A stretch of DNA of 64,000 nucleotides, taken from NCBI GenBank assembly GCA_001643675.2, contig LSRY02000062.1, positions 248,001-312,000 on the forward strand, written 5' to 3'. Below the pieces are notes generated by a model. It was not told where the DNA came from, made no database searches, and saw only the letters and a program-made list of their open reading frames with translations. Positions 36,501 to 48,443 of the stretch are shown here, in pieces. Both the position numbers and the translations under genes were made by a program. Numbering within the stretch: the stretch's first letter is position 1; each line of letters opens with the position of its first letter. This DNA comes from Monocercomonoides exilis (Eukaryota > Preaxostyla > Oxymonadida > Polymastigidae).

Positions 36501-36727
36501 CCTCCTCCTCCTCGTCATCATCCTCAACCCCCTCCTCTTCTTCACAATCTCCTTCATCTTCCTCCTCCTCCTCATCTTCTTCTTCACCATCATCCTCATC
36601 TTCTTCTATTTCATTACAGCAACCTCCTCCTTCACAGGCAGTTGTTTCATCTGCAAACAGCAAAAAGGTTAGCAATGAAATGATGTTCCATCCACTCAAC
36701 AAGTATTCATGTTGCGTCATTGTGTGA
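30505..36727 (+). CDS. CaMKK-like Ser/Thr kinase with 1500-residue Ser-rich tail and C-terminal Cys motif
   Basis: Nine exons (30505-30766, 30825-30926, 30980-31087, 31158-31236, 31322-31416, 31505-31646, 31759-31858, 32001-32120, 32195-36727) give 1846 residues. The kinase domain is about 38-325: GEGSSG loop 44-49, VAMK Lys67, catalytic HHD at 165-167 (usual HRD), DFG 185-187, GTPPFLSPE, and DIWALGIVLFMFIFGDVPY. After the domain, a WLTKNGEDPF segment is typical of the CaMKK/yeast Sak1-Elm1 group, upstream kinases of AMPK-type enzymes. No calmodulin-binding helix is obvious. The tail, from about 337, is Ser, Gln, Pro and Thr rich with homopolymeric Ser and Gln-Ser/His-Ser runs, and ends in SCCVIV, a possible CaaX prenylation signal. 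Phosphorylation or phase-separating scaffolding are possible roles for the tail (inference). Confidence 0.85.
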
Positions 36728-38226
36728 TTGGCTCATGCTCCTTTTGAAATGTCGATTAGGGGAAAACAAAAGTATAATGTGCATTCATTTTTTACAATAT
36801 GTTAGTTGATGTTTTATTGATACAGTCTATTTTGTATGTTGGATCTATTTTATTAAAAAAGAACAGCACATTTCATGTGTTTTCTAATCTATTGCATTTT
36901 TCTTTGTTTTTCTTTTTTATAATTTTTAATACTTATTTTTTGTTTTCACAAGTGTATATTTTTCCTCGTATTGTAATCATAACAATGATCATTATCATGT
37001 TTGCCATAAGCGTTATTGTATGTAATTCATATGATTGTGTGTAACATATTTATGTTTCATCGATATAATTTCCTGATATTTTTCTGATTTATTTTTTTAA
37101 CAAATTTTTATTGTTTTTCTTCATTTTTATTTTTTCCTATCGTTTTGTTTGTTGACAACGTCAAAGTTTGTTGCATCATATTTTGAATTGAAAGTCTATT
37201 TTTATTGAAAAAAAAGATAACGCTTGAACAATTTCTTTTTTTAGTTATGTTTCTGTTTATGTTTTAGATTAAATAAGGTGTTATGTCCCATGCCCCGTAT
37301 GTATTCTCTAATGCATGTATTTTGGCTTATAATCAATTCACCCAATTTTATTATTATTATTATAATATCGGATGCCTATTTAGTCATTTCCTGCTGTTAT
37401 TGTCTCGAAATCGTTCTTGTTTAGAGCCATAATTTTTATAAGACAGTTCTTCTTAAACTTGAAATGGTAAATAATTTGTCAATATTTATGTGTTTCTTGT
37501 TGTTGTTATGGAGAGTGTTGTGATTTTGTGCTTTGAATTTAATGCATTTTTTTTACTAAAAGCAAGTTTAGTCGATTTTTTCATTTTTCAATTATTTTTC
37601 TATTGGAATTAATATTTTTAAATGCTGTTTTCACTCTTTTATTTGCTTCTTTTTTATATTCATTTTTTATTAATAATTTTATTCATTTTAAAATTTTTAA
37701 TAATTCTTCATATTTTGGTTGCGTCAAATTCATTACTTCGAAAATGGAGATGCACCAAAGTCAACAAAAGATAATTTTTTTATTTTAATTTTTTGGTTGC
37801 AATTCAAAACAGGTCAAAGAATATGTATTGATTTGTCTGATGAAAATTGAAGTTATCAAATTCGTTTGAATCCTTCTGGAAATTTTTTTTACTTGATTCT
37901 CGCTTGCATAAGAAAACAATCAGAAGAAACAAATAAAACTCAACCCTCGGGGGAAGTGAAAAGAAAGGAATGAGCCGGTATAAATGAAGAAAGCCAAAGA
38001 ATTAAGAAAGAGCTTGAAGTGAATGATTATTAAAATATATGACAAAATGACAGAGATAATCGAAATATAAATTGAAATATTGGAGAAAAAGACAAAACAG
38101 CAATTTAACAGAGAATTTCGTTTGAAAAAAATAATCAAGACGATTCAAAGAAAATTTCGAGCTAGTAAAACGCGTTAAAGCATCACCAGCAATCAACTCT
38201 CAAATAAACATAAACCAAATGAAACT
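36728..38226. other. AT-rich region between convergent genes (1.5 kb)
   Basis: Between the 3' ends of the kinase and syntaxin genes. T-rich on the plus strand, with a short ATT/TTA simple repeat near 37345-37365. No gene was recognised. Confidence 0.5.
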
Positions 38227-39388
38227 CTACTTTTTCCTGACTGTGAAAAAGACAATCAAAGCAACAGCCACAACAACCAAGACAACAATCAGAAGAAGAA
38301 TGCACAGCTTCCTTCTCGACTTTCTGTCGTATTTGTCAGCTTTTTTCAGTTCAGTCACACCAGCTTCAACATTCTGCGATGCTTTGTATGAATTATCGCT
38401 TGCAAGCACTTACATAAGTTAAACAGGTAATATTAAAAATAATTATTACATATCAATAACATTTTTTAAAATAAATCATATTCACATTTTAAAGACAATC
38501 ACAATAATACTCATAAATAATTACAAACAAAGCTGTTCAGTTTGTTCGTTAAGCATTTGATTCATATCTTGTGTAGCTTCTCTAACCAAAACAATATCCC
38601 TCTGTAAAAAATTTTTTGTAAATTAATTACGTTTTAATATAAATGAATGCAAATAAACAGATTTTTACAAACATGAATTTCTTTAAATTGCTTTTCTCTA
38701 TCTTCAAGGATAGATGCTTGATAATTAGCTTGTTGCTGCATCATTGCTTCTTGTTCCTGTCTAAGAACATTATTGAATTAAAAATTCAGAAAATCATCAA
38801 AAAAGTGAAATCACACTGTGCCTTTTGAGCAGCTATTTCTTCTCTAAACAAAACATTAAAGGAAAAAAGGCATCAACCATTTGAGATAATAATTATATCG
38901 ATATATACTGTGTCATTCCATATTTTATGGCTGTATTCATTCCACCTTTGGCTTCGCGCCTCGCAAGAATTTGGATCTTGTTGTCATATGCTTTCTGGGC
39001 CGAGGAAAATGATTGCTGAATTTGGTCAAATCTCATCTGTAAGTTTCCTTTCCCTTTAACATCTGCTCTGAGTCTGCTTAATTCAGTTTCTATCAAAAAA
39101 TTAGAAATACGAAGTTTTGATCTCAACAAAAAAAAAATATCAAACCGTATTGCCTTAACCTAGACATTATTGATTGCTTAACTTCTTCAATGTTTGGACT
39201 TTTACTGCAAATAAAGAAAATTTGTCGTATATACAAGCATTACTTCTTTAAAAGCGTATACAAAATTATTAAAAATCAAACGAATTTAGATTCTGTATAT
39301 CGTTCAACAGATCCTTTATACGCATCTGTATCGTTGTAAGACGTTGGTCCAAAGGTGAATTTCCAGCCTTTTGATAAGCAGAGCTCAT
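38227..39388 (-). CDS. Syntaxin-type Q-SNARE
   Basis: Seven exons can be joined from the ATG at 39388 to a TAG at 38227, with donors GTTTGA, GTTTGA, GTATAT, GTGTGA, GTTTGT and GTTTGT. The product is about 245 residues: N-terminal helices (start MSSAYQKAG), then a SNARE helix containing REATQDMNQMLNEQTEQL with the zero-layer Gln in NEQ, the KADKYDRKSRRK basic juxtamembrane stretch, and a C-terminal transmembrane anchor of about 20 residues (CILLLIVVLVVVAVALIVFF) ending VRKK. This is the layout of Qa-SNAREs of the syntaxin family, which drive fusion at endosomes, Golgi or plasma membrane. The compartment cannot be told from sequence. The gene is divergent from the V-ATPase subunit gene, 33 bp away. 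Confidence 0.85.
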
Positions 39389-39421
39389 CTTCTGAGTAAA
39401 TATTGATTCTAATAGAAATAA
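39389..39421. promoter_or_regulatory. Very short bidirectional promoter region
   Basis: Only 33 bp separate the syntaxin start codon (minus) and the first candidate V-ATPase start codon (plus). Both promoters must overlap here or lie within the neighbouring gene. If the second ATG at 39446 is used for V-ATPase, the gap is 57 bp. No motif was identified. Confidence 0.5.
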
Positions 39422-42400
39422 ATGGGTAAATTGATCTTTGGGAAAATGTCTGATTTCATGTCTCGCTTCAAGGACACCACAGGTCAAGAAATCCATATGT
39501 TCCGTAGCGAACCAATGGATTATCTTCAATTTGTGTTTCCAAGAGAAGCAGGTTACTTGTTTTCTTTTTGTAATTTGCATGAAAACTGGTTCAAATTTTC
39601 TTGTTTGATATTTTGCAACACTAGCATATCAAACCATACACGAATTAGGAAAACTTGGCATTGTACATTTTGAAGATATGAATCCCTCCCTGAACTCAAA
39701 CAAAAGGGAGTTCATTGGAGAAATTAAACGTTGTGATGAGATGCAGCGTCATCTGCGATACTTCCGTGCTCAGGTTGTTCGCGCACGTCTTGAAGTTGTT
39801 GATGATTCGACGTTGCAGCAATTTTCTTTTTCTGATCTCGAAGCTCAATTTGAAGATATCGATACTCAACTTCGTGAACATAATATCAATCTGGAAGCAT
39901 TTAAGCGACATGAAAACGAACTGATCGAACTCAGGCATGTGCTAAAACTTGGAGCAAGCTTCTTCGATAAACAACCTATTCTCGAAACAGACAAACAACC
40001 ATTGGCCTACCAATCAACAAGTAGTTCTGCCATGAATGTTAAAATAGGGTTTGCATAATTTCAATACGCAAAATAATTAATTTTTCTTTCTTTCTTTTTA
40101 AACGTAGCTTCATCGCTGGAGTTATTCCAAAAACAAAGATCGAAACATTCCAAAGGATGTGCTATGTTGTTACAAGAGGAAACGTTTTTGTCAATACAGT
40201 CCCAATTGAAGAGAAAACTCTCGATGCAAGCTCTGTTTGTTGTTACTTATATTATCATAAAAAAAATTGTTTGTTTGCGATGCTTTTCTTTATTAGAGCA
40301 ATCCAATTGACAAGGAAGTGTTTGTTGTATTCTTCAGCGGAGAATTCACAAGAAACAGGATTATCCGAATTGCTGAATCTCTTTCTGCGTCTGTGTACAC
40401 AATCAGAGAGAGTGAGGCTGAAAGAGAAGCGATGCTGACAGAAATCGAAGCACGTCTGGCTGATATCAAAACTGTGATCAACAAAACAGAAGCCACACTG
40501 AACGAATTACTCGACCACATCCGTCGCGACTTGAATCAGTGGACAGCGTTTGTGATCAGCGAGAAGCAGCTCTTCCACACACTGAACAAATTCTCTAATG
40601 ACACCATCTCCAAATGCCTTGTAGGTGAAGGATGGGTTCCCACACGCTCCTTGTCTGATCTGCAGGATGCTCTCCATAGAGCTTCTATTGCATCATCATC
40701 TTCAGTACCATCCATTGCCCACATCATCAAGTCCCATGCAGAGAATGGGAAGATGGTAGATGTTGAGAACACAGTGCCTGTTGGGCCGACAGAAGGAGAT
40801 GAAGTGACAGTGGTTGCGCCAATGGTCGATGGAGAAGAAGACGAAAGGCCTCTTGCCATTGCACATTTGGATGCAGCTGTTGCTGAGCGAAAGCGGAGAG
40901 AGATGCGAAAGAGACGCTCACGTCCTCCACCCACGTTCATCCGGACGACAAAAGTGACACAGGCATTCCAGGCGATTGTGAATGCGTACGGAACAGCCGA
41001 CTACCGCGAGGTGAATCCAGGAATGATCACATTTGTTACGTTTCCGTTCCTGTTTGCAATTATGTTTGGGGACTTTGGCCATGGCATCCTCCTGTTTCTG
41101 GTGGGTCTGTTCTTTGTGCTGTTTGAGAAGAAGATGGGGAAGGGAATGAACGATCTGGTTGAGTATCTCTATGTCGGGCGGTACATGCTTGTGTTTATGG
41201 GCCTCTGGGCAGTCTTCACAGGGCTGATGTACAACGAATGCTTCTCGCTCTCAATGAACTTCTTCGGCTCTTCGTACGACTGCGACCCAGAAACGAACGT
41301 CTGCCAGAAGAAATACACATACTTCTTAGGATTCGATCCAGTGTGTTATTTGCCTATTATTATAATAAATCTTTAATTTTGGAAAAATATTTTTTTTTTC
41401 ATGTTTATCTTGAACCATACCCAAATATATTTTTATCTTTTTATCAGATTTGGCGTCAATGCACAAACAATCTGATCTTCTCTAATTCAATCAAGATGAA
41501 ACTGTCTGTCATCATTGGAGTCGCACACATGATTGTAGGAATCCTCTTCAAAGGGGCAAACGATGTGTATTTCAAGAACAAAGTCAACTTGTATTGTGAG
41601 TTTATCCCTCAGATCATTCTGATGACAGCCATGTTCGGATACATGGACTTCATGATCATCTACAAGTGGCTGTTTGCGAAGGACCCGCAGACTGCTCCTA
41701 TGCTCATTCGAACGATGATCAACATGTTCCTCGCCTTCAACGAAGACATCCCGCCAAATGAGAAGCTCTACCCAGGACAAGACCAGGTGCAGCGGTTCCT
41801 GCTTCTGTTGATTGTGATCTCCATCCCTTGGATGCTCATTCCTAAGCCAGCCATTTTGATCTATCAGCACATCAAAGAAGGCAAAGCAAAGAAAGCTCAG
41901 GCAGCTTCTGGCGGATACGAATCGCTTGACGGAGCGAAGCCAGGCAACTTGTCTGCTTCTGCTTCTGCTTCTTCAACAGCAGCCACAAACGAAGTGTCTC
42001 AAAGTGCATCATCTTCGTCTTCGATTGGATCATCTGCTGCAGCCTCACGTGCGGCAGAAGGTGGTGAAGACGATGACGAAGAGGAAGAGTTCAACATTGG
42101 AGAGATGTGTGTGCACCAGATGATTGAGACTATCGAGTTCTCTCTCTCGTGCGTGAGTAACACAGCCTCCTACCTCCGTCTCTGGGCGCTTTCGCTGGCA
42201 CACGGACAGCTGGCGGAGGTCTTCTTCGACTACGGAATGATCAAAGCAGGCGAAATTGCTGGCTTCTTCGGAGCAGCGCTGGGTGTGGCAGTGTGGCTGG
42301 TGGCGACGATTGGTATTCTGCTGGCGATGGAAGGTCTGTCAGCCTTTTTGCATTGTCTGAGGTTGCACTGGGTGGAGCTGCAGAACAAGTTTTACAAAGC

Positions 42401-42503
42401 AACCGGAAGAGACTTTGAGCCATTGAGCTTCAAAGAATTGATTGATGAGGAAGAAAGGAACAACCTCGACTTTGAGAGCAACGAGAAGGAGAAGCTCGCA
42501 TAA
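39422..42503 (+). CDS. V-type H+-ATPase subunit a
   Basis: Exons 39422-39551, 39626-40049, 40108-40234, 40297-41340 and 41448-42503 give 926 residues in frame. The cytosolic half has the conserved start FRSEPMDYLQ, ELGKLGIVHFEDMNP, FIAGVIP and GEGWVP. The membrane half follows, with FPFLFAIMFGDFGHG, WMLIPKP and the essential Arg in NTASYLRLWALSLAH, which carries protons past the proteolipid ring. The product anchors the peripheral stalk and forms the proton half-channels of the pump that acidifies vacuoles or endosomes. A Ser, Ala and acidic insertion (about residues 740-800) precedes the last helices and is longer than usual. The start may instead be the ATG at 39446. Confidence 0.95.
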
Positions 42504-43095
42504 AGTGCATGAAGTGCAAGGAGGAGAAAGAAGATGATGGTTTTTAGGTTTTTGATAAGCCTGAAGAGAGAGAGAGAGAGTGTGTGTGTGTGTGAGTGAG
42601 TGAGTGAGAGGAGAAAGAGTGGCATCAGTAATTAAGAGTATTTTATTTTGTTTTTACATAATTTTGTCATTAGCTGTTAATAATGAAAGAAAAGTTTTGC
42701 TATTCAAAAATCGACACATATGTTTTGGATCATTCGCTTCACCGGGAAGAGTTTTCTTTCTTTCTTTTTCATATTTTATGTGATTCCTTTTTATATTCAA
42801 TTGAACTCACTTTCTTTTTTCTTCACAAGTATTTTATGCTGCTATGTTTCCAAAAACAATCATCGAATCAAAAATGAAATTTTGTATTGTCTTTTTCAAC
42901 AAACATAAACAGAAACTCACACTAAAAAAATAAAGTGAAATGAAAGTTTAAATCCAGTAAGATGCAACAATTATTAATAAAGTTAAAAGATAAAAAAGAC
43001 GGATAAAAGATTCATTACAATTATAAAGAAAAGATAATAGCTTTTCAACAAGTTGGAGAGAAGTTGTCAGAAAATGAAGAAAGCAATGTGATGTG
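42504..43095. other. Intergenic region with microsatellite, between convergent genes
   Basis: The 3' flank of the V-ATPase gene carries a compound simple repeat: GA units at 42565-42580, TG units at 42581-42594, then GTGA units to about 42608. The rest is AT-rich without ORFs. Confidence 0.75.
42565..42608. repeat. Compound (GA)n(TG)n(TGAG)n microsatellite
   Basis: Read directly from the sequence, 44 bp, 62 bp past the V-ATPase stop codon and probably inside its 3' UTR. Confidence 0.9.
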
Positions 43096-44812
43096 TTAAG
43101 CAAGCTCAACAAGACACAACAACGTCCTTCTTATTCCCTCTGTGCTGTAGAACTTGAGTCTCCCGTCACTCGAGAGAGTAACGAGCGGGGATGACACAAG
43201 AATAAGCTGAAGCTGATTGAAGTCGATTGCCGAGGCGCCTGTTATGTTCTTCACGATCTCATCCAGAATGGGCGTTTCGTTCGCCTTTCGCAATGCCTCA
43301 AAGTAGGAATTGCTGGTGATGTCAGCATCTTCATCCGATTCGCTTGTATCAAAAGCTGATCGACTTGCACTTTTGGCTCTGCTGCCATCAGAGTCAGTTG
43401 CATAACTTCCTTCTCTTTCTTCTTCACCTTTGCCAGATGAGATAATTTCTGCTTCTTCTTCTTTTTCCAGCTCAGCTAGCAGTTTTTGATAAAGAAGAGC
43501 AGATTCGTCCTTCATGGCATCCAAACTGTCTGCAGTATCTTCGTCTTCTTTCCTTTCTTCTTGTTTTCTTCTGCTCTGCCCCAAATTCTGCTGACTTTCG
43601 CTTTCTCCGTCTTCGTCAAATGATGGCAAATCGTCCAAGTCATCAAATAATAGCTTCTTCATCATCAAGTTCCGCTTTCGTTTTAAAGTGATTGCGTGTT
43701 GAAGTGTTCCGATGGTAATTTCGCTTTCTGAATGAAATGACTCAACATCTCCTGAAGACACACTGAATGAGGGAGACATTGCATCCGGTCTTCCTCTCCT
43801 GTCTTCTGCAAGTGCAGAGTGCTCGTCCACTCTGCGTGAAGCGGCGAAGCTTTGAAGAAGATCTCGCGCTGGTGCAACGTATCGAGAAGAGCCTGATGGA
43901 TGTGTGGAAGTGGGTGGTGGAGTGATTCCTGAGGAGGTGGAAGCAGAAGAGGCTTGTGAAGATGATGAAGCTGAAGAGAAAATTGATGAATTGTATGAAA
44001 CAGAAGCAAAGAAATGTGGTGGTTGAGAAATGATGCTTAGAAGTGTTGGAGATGCGTGCCTTTTACTGAGTTCAATGATCTGCTCCGAAGGAACATCAAT
44101 CTTGCATTGAGTTGGGCTTTTAATTCCCATCATCACCGGAAGTGTAAACACAAATGAAAATGCACGAGGTGTTCGAAATCGTCTTCTTTTCAAATATTCA
44201 AATTTTGGAACTAATGCCTCGCTTATGTGCTCTGGATTTATAGGATCAGGCGTAGGAGGCTTATCCTCTTGAATTGAAAAACATAAAATTCTTTCTGCAA
44301 CAGCCTCAATTTCAAATGGAGAAAGACGAAACGGAACAATTTCGCAATCAAAAGTGATGCACAACCAATGAAGAAACATAACAGATAATAATTTATGACC
44401 GCGTAGCAATAATAAAGGAAATGAGCTGAATATTTCAAATTTAATAAAACAAATATGAAAGAAGTAACAAAAAACAAGAAAAAAACCTAGAACCGCGGAC
44501 GGAAGCTACTTCTTTGTTTCCTCCACAAAGAATAGCTAAAAATGGATCTTCTCTGTCTGAACTTGAAGAAGTTCCACGAATTACAATTCCACTGTTGTAC
44601 TGAGGATCAAAAGGAGGTAATCGACCAATAAGAACATGAGTTAATTGTGAAGCAATTCTAGACTTTGATTCATTTATCAGAGCCTTGAAATTTGCAGCAA
44701 GATCGTCAGAAAGATGTTGAAGAAACTCATCGGTCCATTTGAATTGAAATAGTGGACTAACTCTATACATCGTAAATGTATGCGTTAGTGTTTCTAGCCA
44801 TAAAAATGACAT
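43096..44812 (-). CDS. CENPL: CENP-L-like inner kinetochore protein
   Basis: Exons 44487-44812 and 43096-44425 give 551 residues; animal CENP-L is about 345. The match is seen at several ordered blocks: YRVSPLFQFKW near the N-terminus, SSFPLLLLRG directly after the intron, FDCEIVPFRLSPFEIEAVAE, a FSFVFTLPV strand, and the C-terminal LSSDGRLKFYS...LLCLVELA. These follow the order of CENP-L (Iml3/Fta1 in yeasts). CENP-L pairs with CENP-N on centromeric nucleosomes. A Ser-rich and acidic insertion of about 270 residues separates the penultimate and last blocks. The identification rests on remembered family patterns, but the splice site falls exactly so as to restore one block. Confidence 0.8.
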
Positions 44813-44983
44813 TTACTTTTTGAAACGCTTGTACAGGTTATTATTGAGGAGAAAAAATGTTTAAATTATTTGAAAAATAAATGTTGGAAATAAAACATTT
44901 TTTCAAAAAACTTATCTGAACTTAATTAAATTATGTGAGATAAAATTCCAGAAAATGATATTGAAAAATATGTTCCATTATAA

Positions 44984-47066
44984 ATGTCATTCACACCCAG
45001 TTGGCAAGAACTTGGTTTATCTCCAGAAATTATCCAACAATGTAGAAATTTTAGATTATTGGTACCAACTAACGTACAGAAAGAAACTATACCCCACATA
45101 TTGAAAGGGAAAGACGTTATTGGGTGCGCGAAAACAGGAAGTGGGAAAACAGCTGCGTTTGCTCTACCAATTCTTCAAAAACTTGCTCAAGAACCATTCG
45201 GAATATTTGCATTAATAATTACACCCACAAGGTTAGAGAATGATTAGAATTTCTTTCTTTATAATTGTATATTGTAATTTCTTAAATATTTGCAATTCCT
45301 TTTTTTCAAGAGAACTTGCTTCACAAATTGCCGATCAATTTCGAGCATTTGGCGCATCTTTAAGTGTTCGCATATGTCTTGCAATTGGGGGAAACAGTCT
45401 GCTGTTTTTCTTTTTTTGATAAGTTTATTTATTTATTCAGATATTTCGGAGCAGTTTAATGATCTTCAAAAAGCTCCTCACATAGTTGTTGCAACTCCTG
45501 CACGCTTATCCAGTTTTATTAAATCTCCAGCTGGTGGAGATTTAGTGAAAGAGAATCTTCAACGAATTAGATTTTTGGTACTCGACGAAGCTGATTCTCT
45601 CCTTACTGAAGAATTTTCTGATGATCTCACCACAATCTTCAATGCATGTGGAAGCAACAGGCAAACATTGTTCTTTTCAGCAACTGTCTCTGATCAATTT
45701 CTTAAAGATTTGAAGAAGTGGAAGATAACAAAGAAAAAGGAAATTATGTTGTTTACAGAACAAGGAGAAGATGAAGAAATGAAACTTGTTAAAAAGCTAG
45801 ATGAGAGATATATGTTTGTTCCAGCTGGAAGTAAAGAGAATTATCTATATTTTCTCCTGAAATACATTTTGCATGCATATCATGACGATGTGCAAACTCA
45901 ATCTAAACCTGGAGGAGAGAAAAAACGAACTTCATTTTTTGCGCCAAAGGAAGATATGATTAGAAAATCAAAGGCGTTCTTGGGGAAGTCATCTCAGCAG
46001 TCGTCATCTTCGGAATCATCTCCGTCATCAGCCCCTCCACTTCCTCCAGCCATTTCAGATTTTTCTCCCTCGATGGGTGACCAAGCACTGATATTTGTGA
46101 ACAAAAAGCGAACAGCTGTATTCCTCTCGTTTTTCCTCAGAGAACTCCACATAAAGGCTCTTGCATTGCACAGTGGACTGACACAGTTTCAGAGAGAATC
46201 AACGCTTACACGTTTCAAACAAAACCGGATATCGTTTTTGATTGCTACAGATGTTGCTGGAAGAGGGTTGGATATCGCGAATGTTCGACTTGTAATCAAC
46301 TATGATCTTCCTCTTGAGCCTGCAGACTTCATCCACAGAGTCGGGAGAACAGCACGTGCAGGAAGAAAAGGCGCTGCGATTTCGTTTGTTACACCGTTTG
46401 TGGTTGAGAAGTTGCAGAACATTGAGAAGGAAACGGGAAAAGTGATGGAGGTGTGAATATTGTTTGTTTAAAAGTTTGTGCTTTTTAGAATATTAAAATA
46501 TGATATTTTTACATAGAATTTTGGAGAGGTTGACGATCACTACATTTCAGAAGATCTGAAGGCTGTAGAAACAGCAAGGGCTGTTGCTGGATTGGTATGC
46601 TTCATTTCCTTTAGTAATACTTATTATATCTGAAATGAAACGGTTTATTTATTGATTTTTTAAATAACACACTTATCAGAAATTTAATGATTCTGCATTT
46701 GGAAAGAAATACAATGAAGAGCGAGAAGCGCTCATTACAAAAATTAAGAGTGAAAAGTCGAAGGAGAAGAAGCTTGAAAAAGGAGATGCAAGAATAAAGA
46801 CAACGATTGATACAGAAACTGAAAAAGGAGCAAAAGTGCTACAATTGATGAACATTGCATCTAAACACAATTCAAAAAAGAGAAAATTAGCGAAAGCATT
46901 TAACGAATCAGAAGAAATGGACGAAATCGAAATTCCTATGAAAAGAAAGCACAATCAAATTTCTGAAATATCCGATGGAAAAAAGCACTCAGAAGAAAAT
47001 GATGACAGCAGTAGTTCCAAACATCTAAAACAGGGGGCTAATAAGAAATTATTTGTTAAAAGATGA
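44984..47066 (+). CDS. DDX49: DEAD-box RNA helicase DDX49/Dbp8
   Basis: Exons 44984-45231, 45311-45396, 45441-46450, 46517-46594 and 46680-47066 give 602 residues. Motifs in order: Q motif ([10 protein letters not shown]), [14 protein letters not shown] (restored by splicing), TPAR (normally TPGR), [24 protein letters not shown] and [10 protein letters not shown]. The [18 protein letters not shown] block with [12 protein letters not shown], and the helical C-terminus with NEEREALI, fit DDX49/Dbp8, a nucleolar helicase for small-subunit rRNA maturation. An insertion of about 60 residues, Ser/Pro-rich ([15 protein letters not shown]), lies between motifs III and IV. The C-terminus is Lys-rich and ends KKLFVKR with a TGA stop. 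Confidence 0.92.
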
Positions 47067-47605
47067 AAAAAATCGAAAATTTGTTATGTTTGAAAGACTG
47101 ATATTTTTTGCTCGATGGCTGTTTTCACAGTTTCGAAGAGCAAAGTTATTTCTCATTTCATAAAAAATTCATTTCACTGTTTTTTTTTGTCGTTTGCACA
47201 AAATTAGTAAACTGTCAACGATTCTTAATGGAAACACAATTTTTTAAAAGAAGAATATTTGCTCGATAATTTTTATTTTTCTGAAAAGAAGAGTTCTTTT
47301 GTTTGGATTTGCTCAATAAAATACTGGAATCATCGCATTTGTTTAATGAAAATGAACCATTGCAATCAACAGCACAATTCTACTTTAGCATTTTTTCCAA
47401 AGCAATTGATTGACATTTTCTCATTCTTCACTAAAATTTCATTGAAAAATAGAAATATGAAAATGTTGATTATTCATTGTTATCAATACATACATAGCAA
47501 ATAACTATCAACAAAACATAAAGAATAAAATTAAGACATTGAAGGTGATATAATGATTCAAAAAATATACGATTTTGTAAAAAAATTGTAAATTTCTCTT
47601 ATATC
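47067..47605. other. AT-rich intergenic region between convergent genes
   Basis: Between DDX49 and 14-3-3. No feature was recognised. Confidence 0.5.
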
Positions 47606-48443
47606 TCAATTTGGCTTATCTTTTCCTTCTTCATCATCTTCTGCACCTGTTGTCCACAGTGAAAGGTTATCTCTCAAAAGTTGCATAATCAACGTTGAAT
47701 CTTTATATGACTCTTCGCTCAATGTGTCCAATTCAGCTATTGCATCGTCAAAAGCCTTCTTTGCAAGTGCGCAGGCACGATCTGGTGACTCCAATATTTC
47801 ATAATAAAACACCGAATAATTCAGCGCAAGTCCAAGGCGAATGGGGTTTGTTGGAGGAAGGTCTGATTCAGCAATTCCCGTAGCCGATTCATATGCCTCA
47901 TGTGAATTGTCAGCAGCTTTTTTCTTTGGATCATCGACCAAAAATTCAGTCAAATAACGGTAATAATCTCCCTTCATCTTGTAGTAGTAAACTTTGGCAT
48001 CTGGAGTTGTTGCTCTTGGAATGAGATTGTTATCAAGAAGATTGAGAATATCATCACAATTCTTTTGGAGATCCTCTTCAATCTTTGCACGATAGTTTTT
48101 GATCATTTCCAAATGATGTGCGTTTCCTCTTGCCTCTTCCTTTTGCTCTATTGAAGAGACAATTCTCCACGAAGCACGGTGAGCTCCGATTACATTTTTA
48201 TATGCAACAGAAAGCAAATTTCGTTCCTCAACTGTCAATTCCACATTCATTTCAGCAACTGATTTCATGCTCTTAACCATTTCTAAAAAACATCAGAAAT
48301 AAAAAATTTCCAATTATTTGGTAAAAACAATTTTGAAAATACGTTGATATAAAAATATATTGAAGAAACATTCCTTCAAATCGTTCAGACTGCTCTTGCA
48401 GTTTGGCCATGTAAACGGCAGTTTCACGAGGTTCGGAAGACAT
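47606..48443 (-). CDS. 14-3-3 protein
   Basis: Exons 48374-48443 and 47606-48282 give 248 residues. Family signatures: [10 protein letters not shown] (14-3-3 signature 1), [26 protein letters not shown], and [22 protein letters not shown] (signature 2 region, in two parts). The phosphopeptide-binding Lys, Arg and Tyr in VAYKN, RASWR and GDYYRY are present. It binds phospho-Ser/Thr clients as a dimer. The single intron has to run from GAATGT to TTTTAG, because the conserved junction [14 protein letters not shown] is only in frame that way, and no GT gives an open frame. This makes it a GA-AG intron, or marks a sequence error. Confidence 0.96.

Noticed and set aside
32250-36683. Many overlapping ORFs in other frames within the kinase tail
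   Set aside because: Shadows of Ser/Gln-rich coding repeats. Only the frame continuous with the spliced kinase has correct phase.
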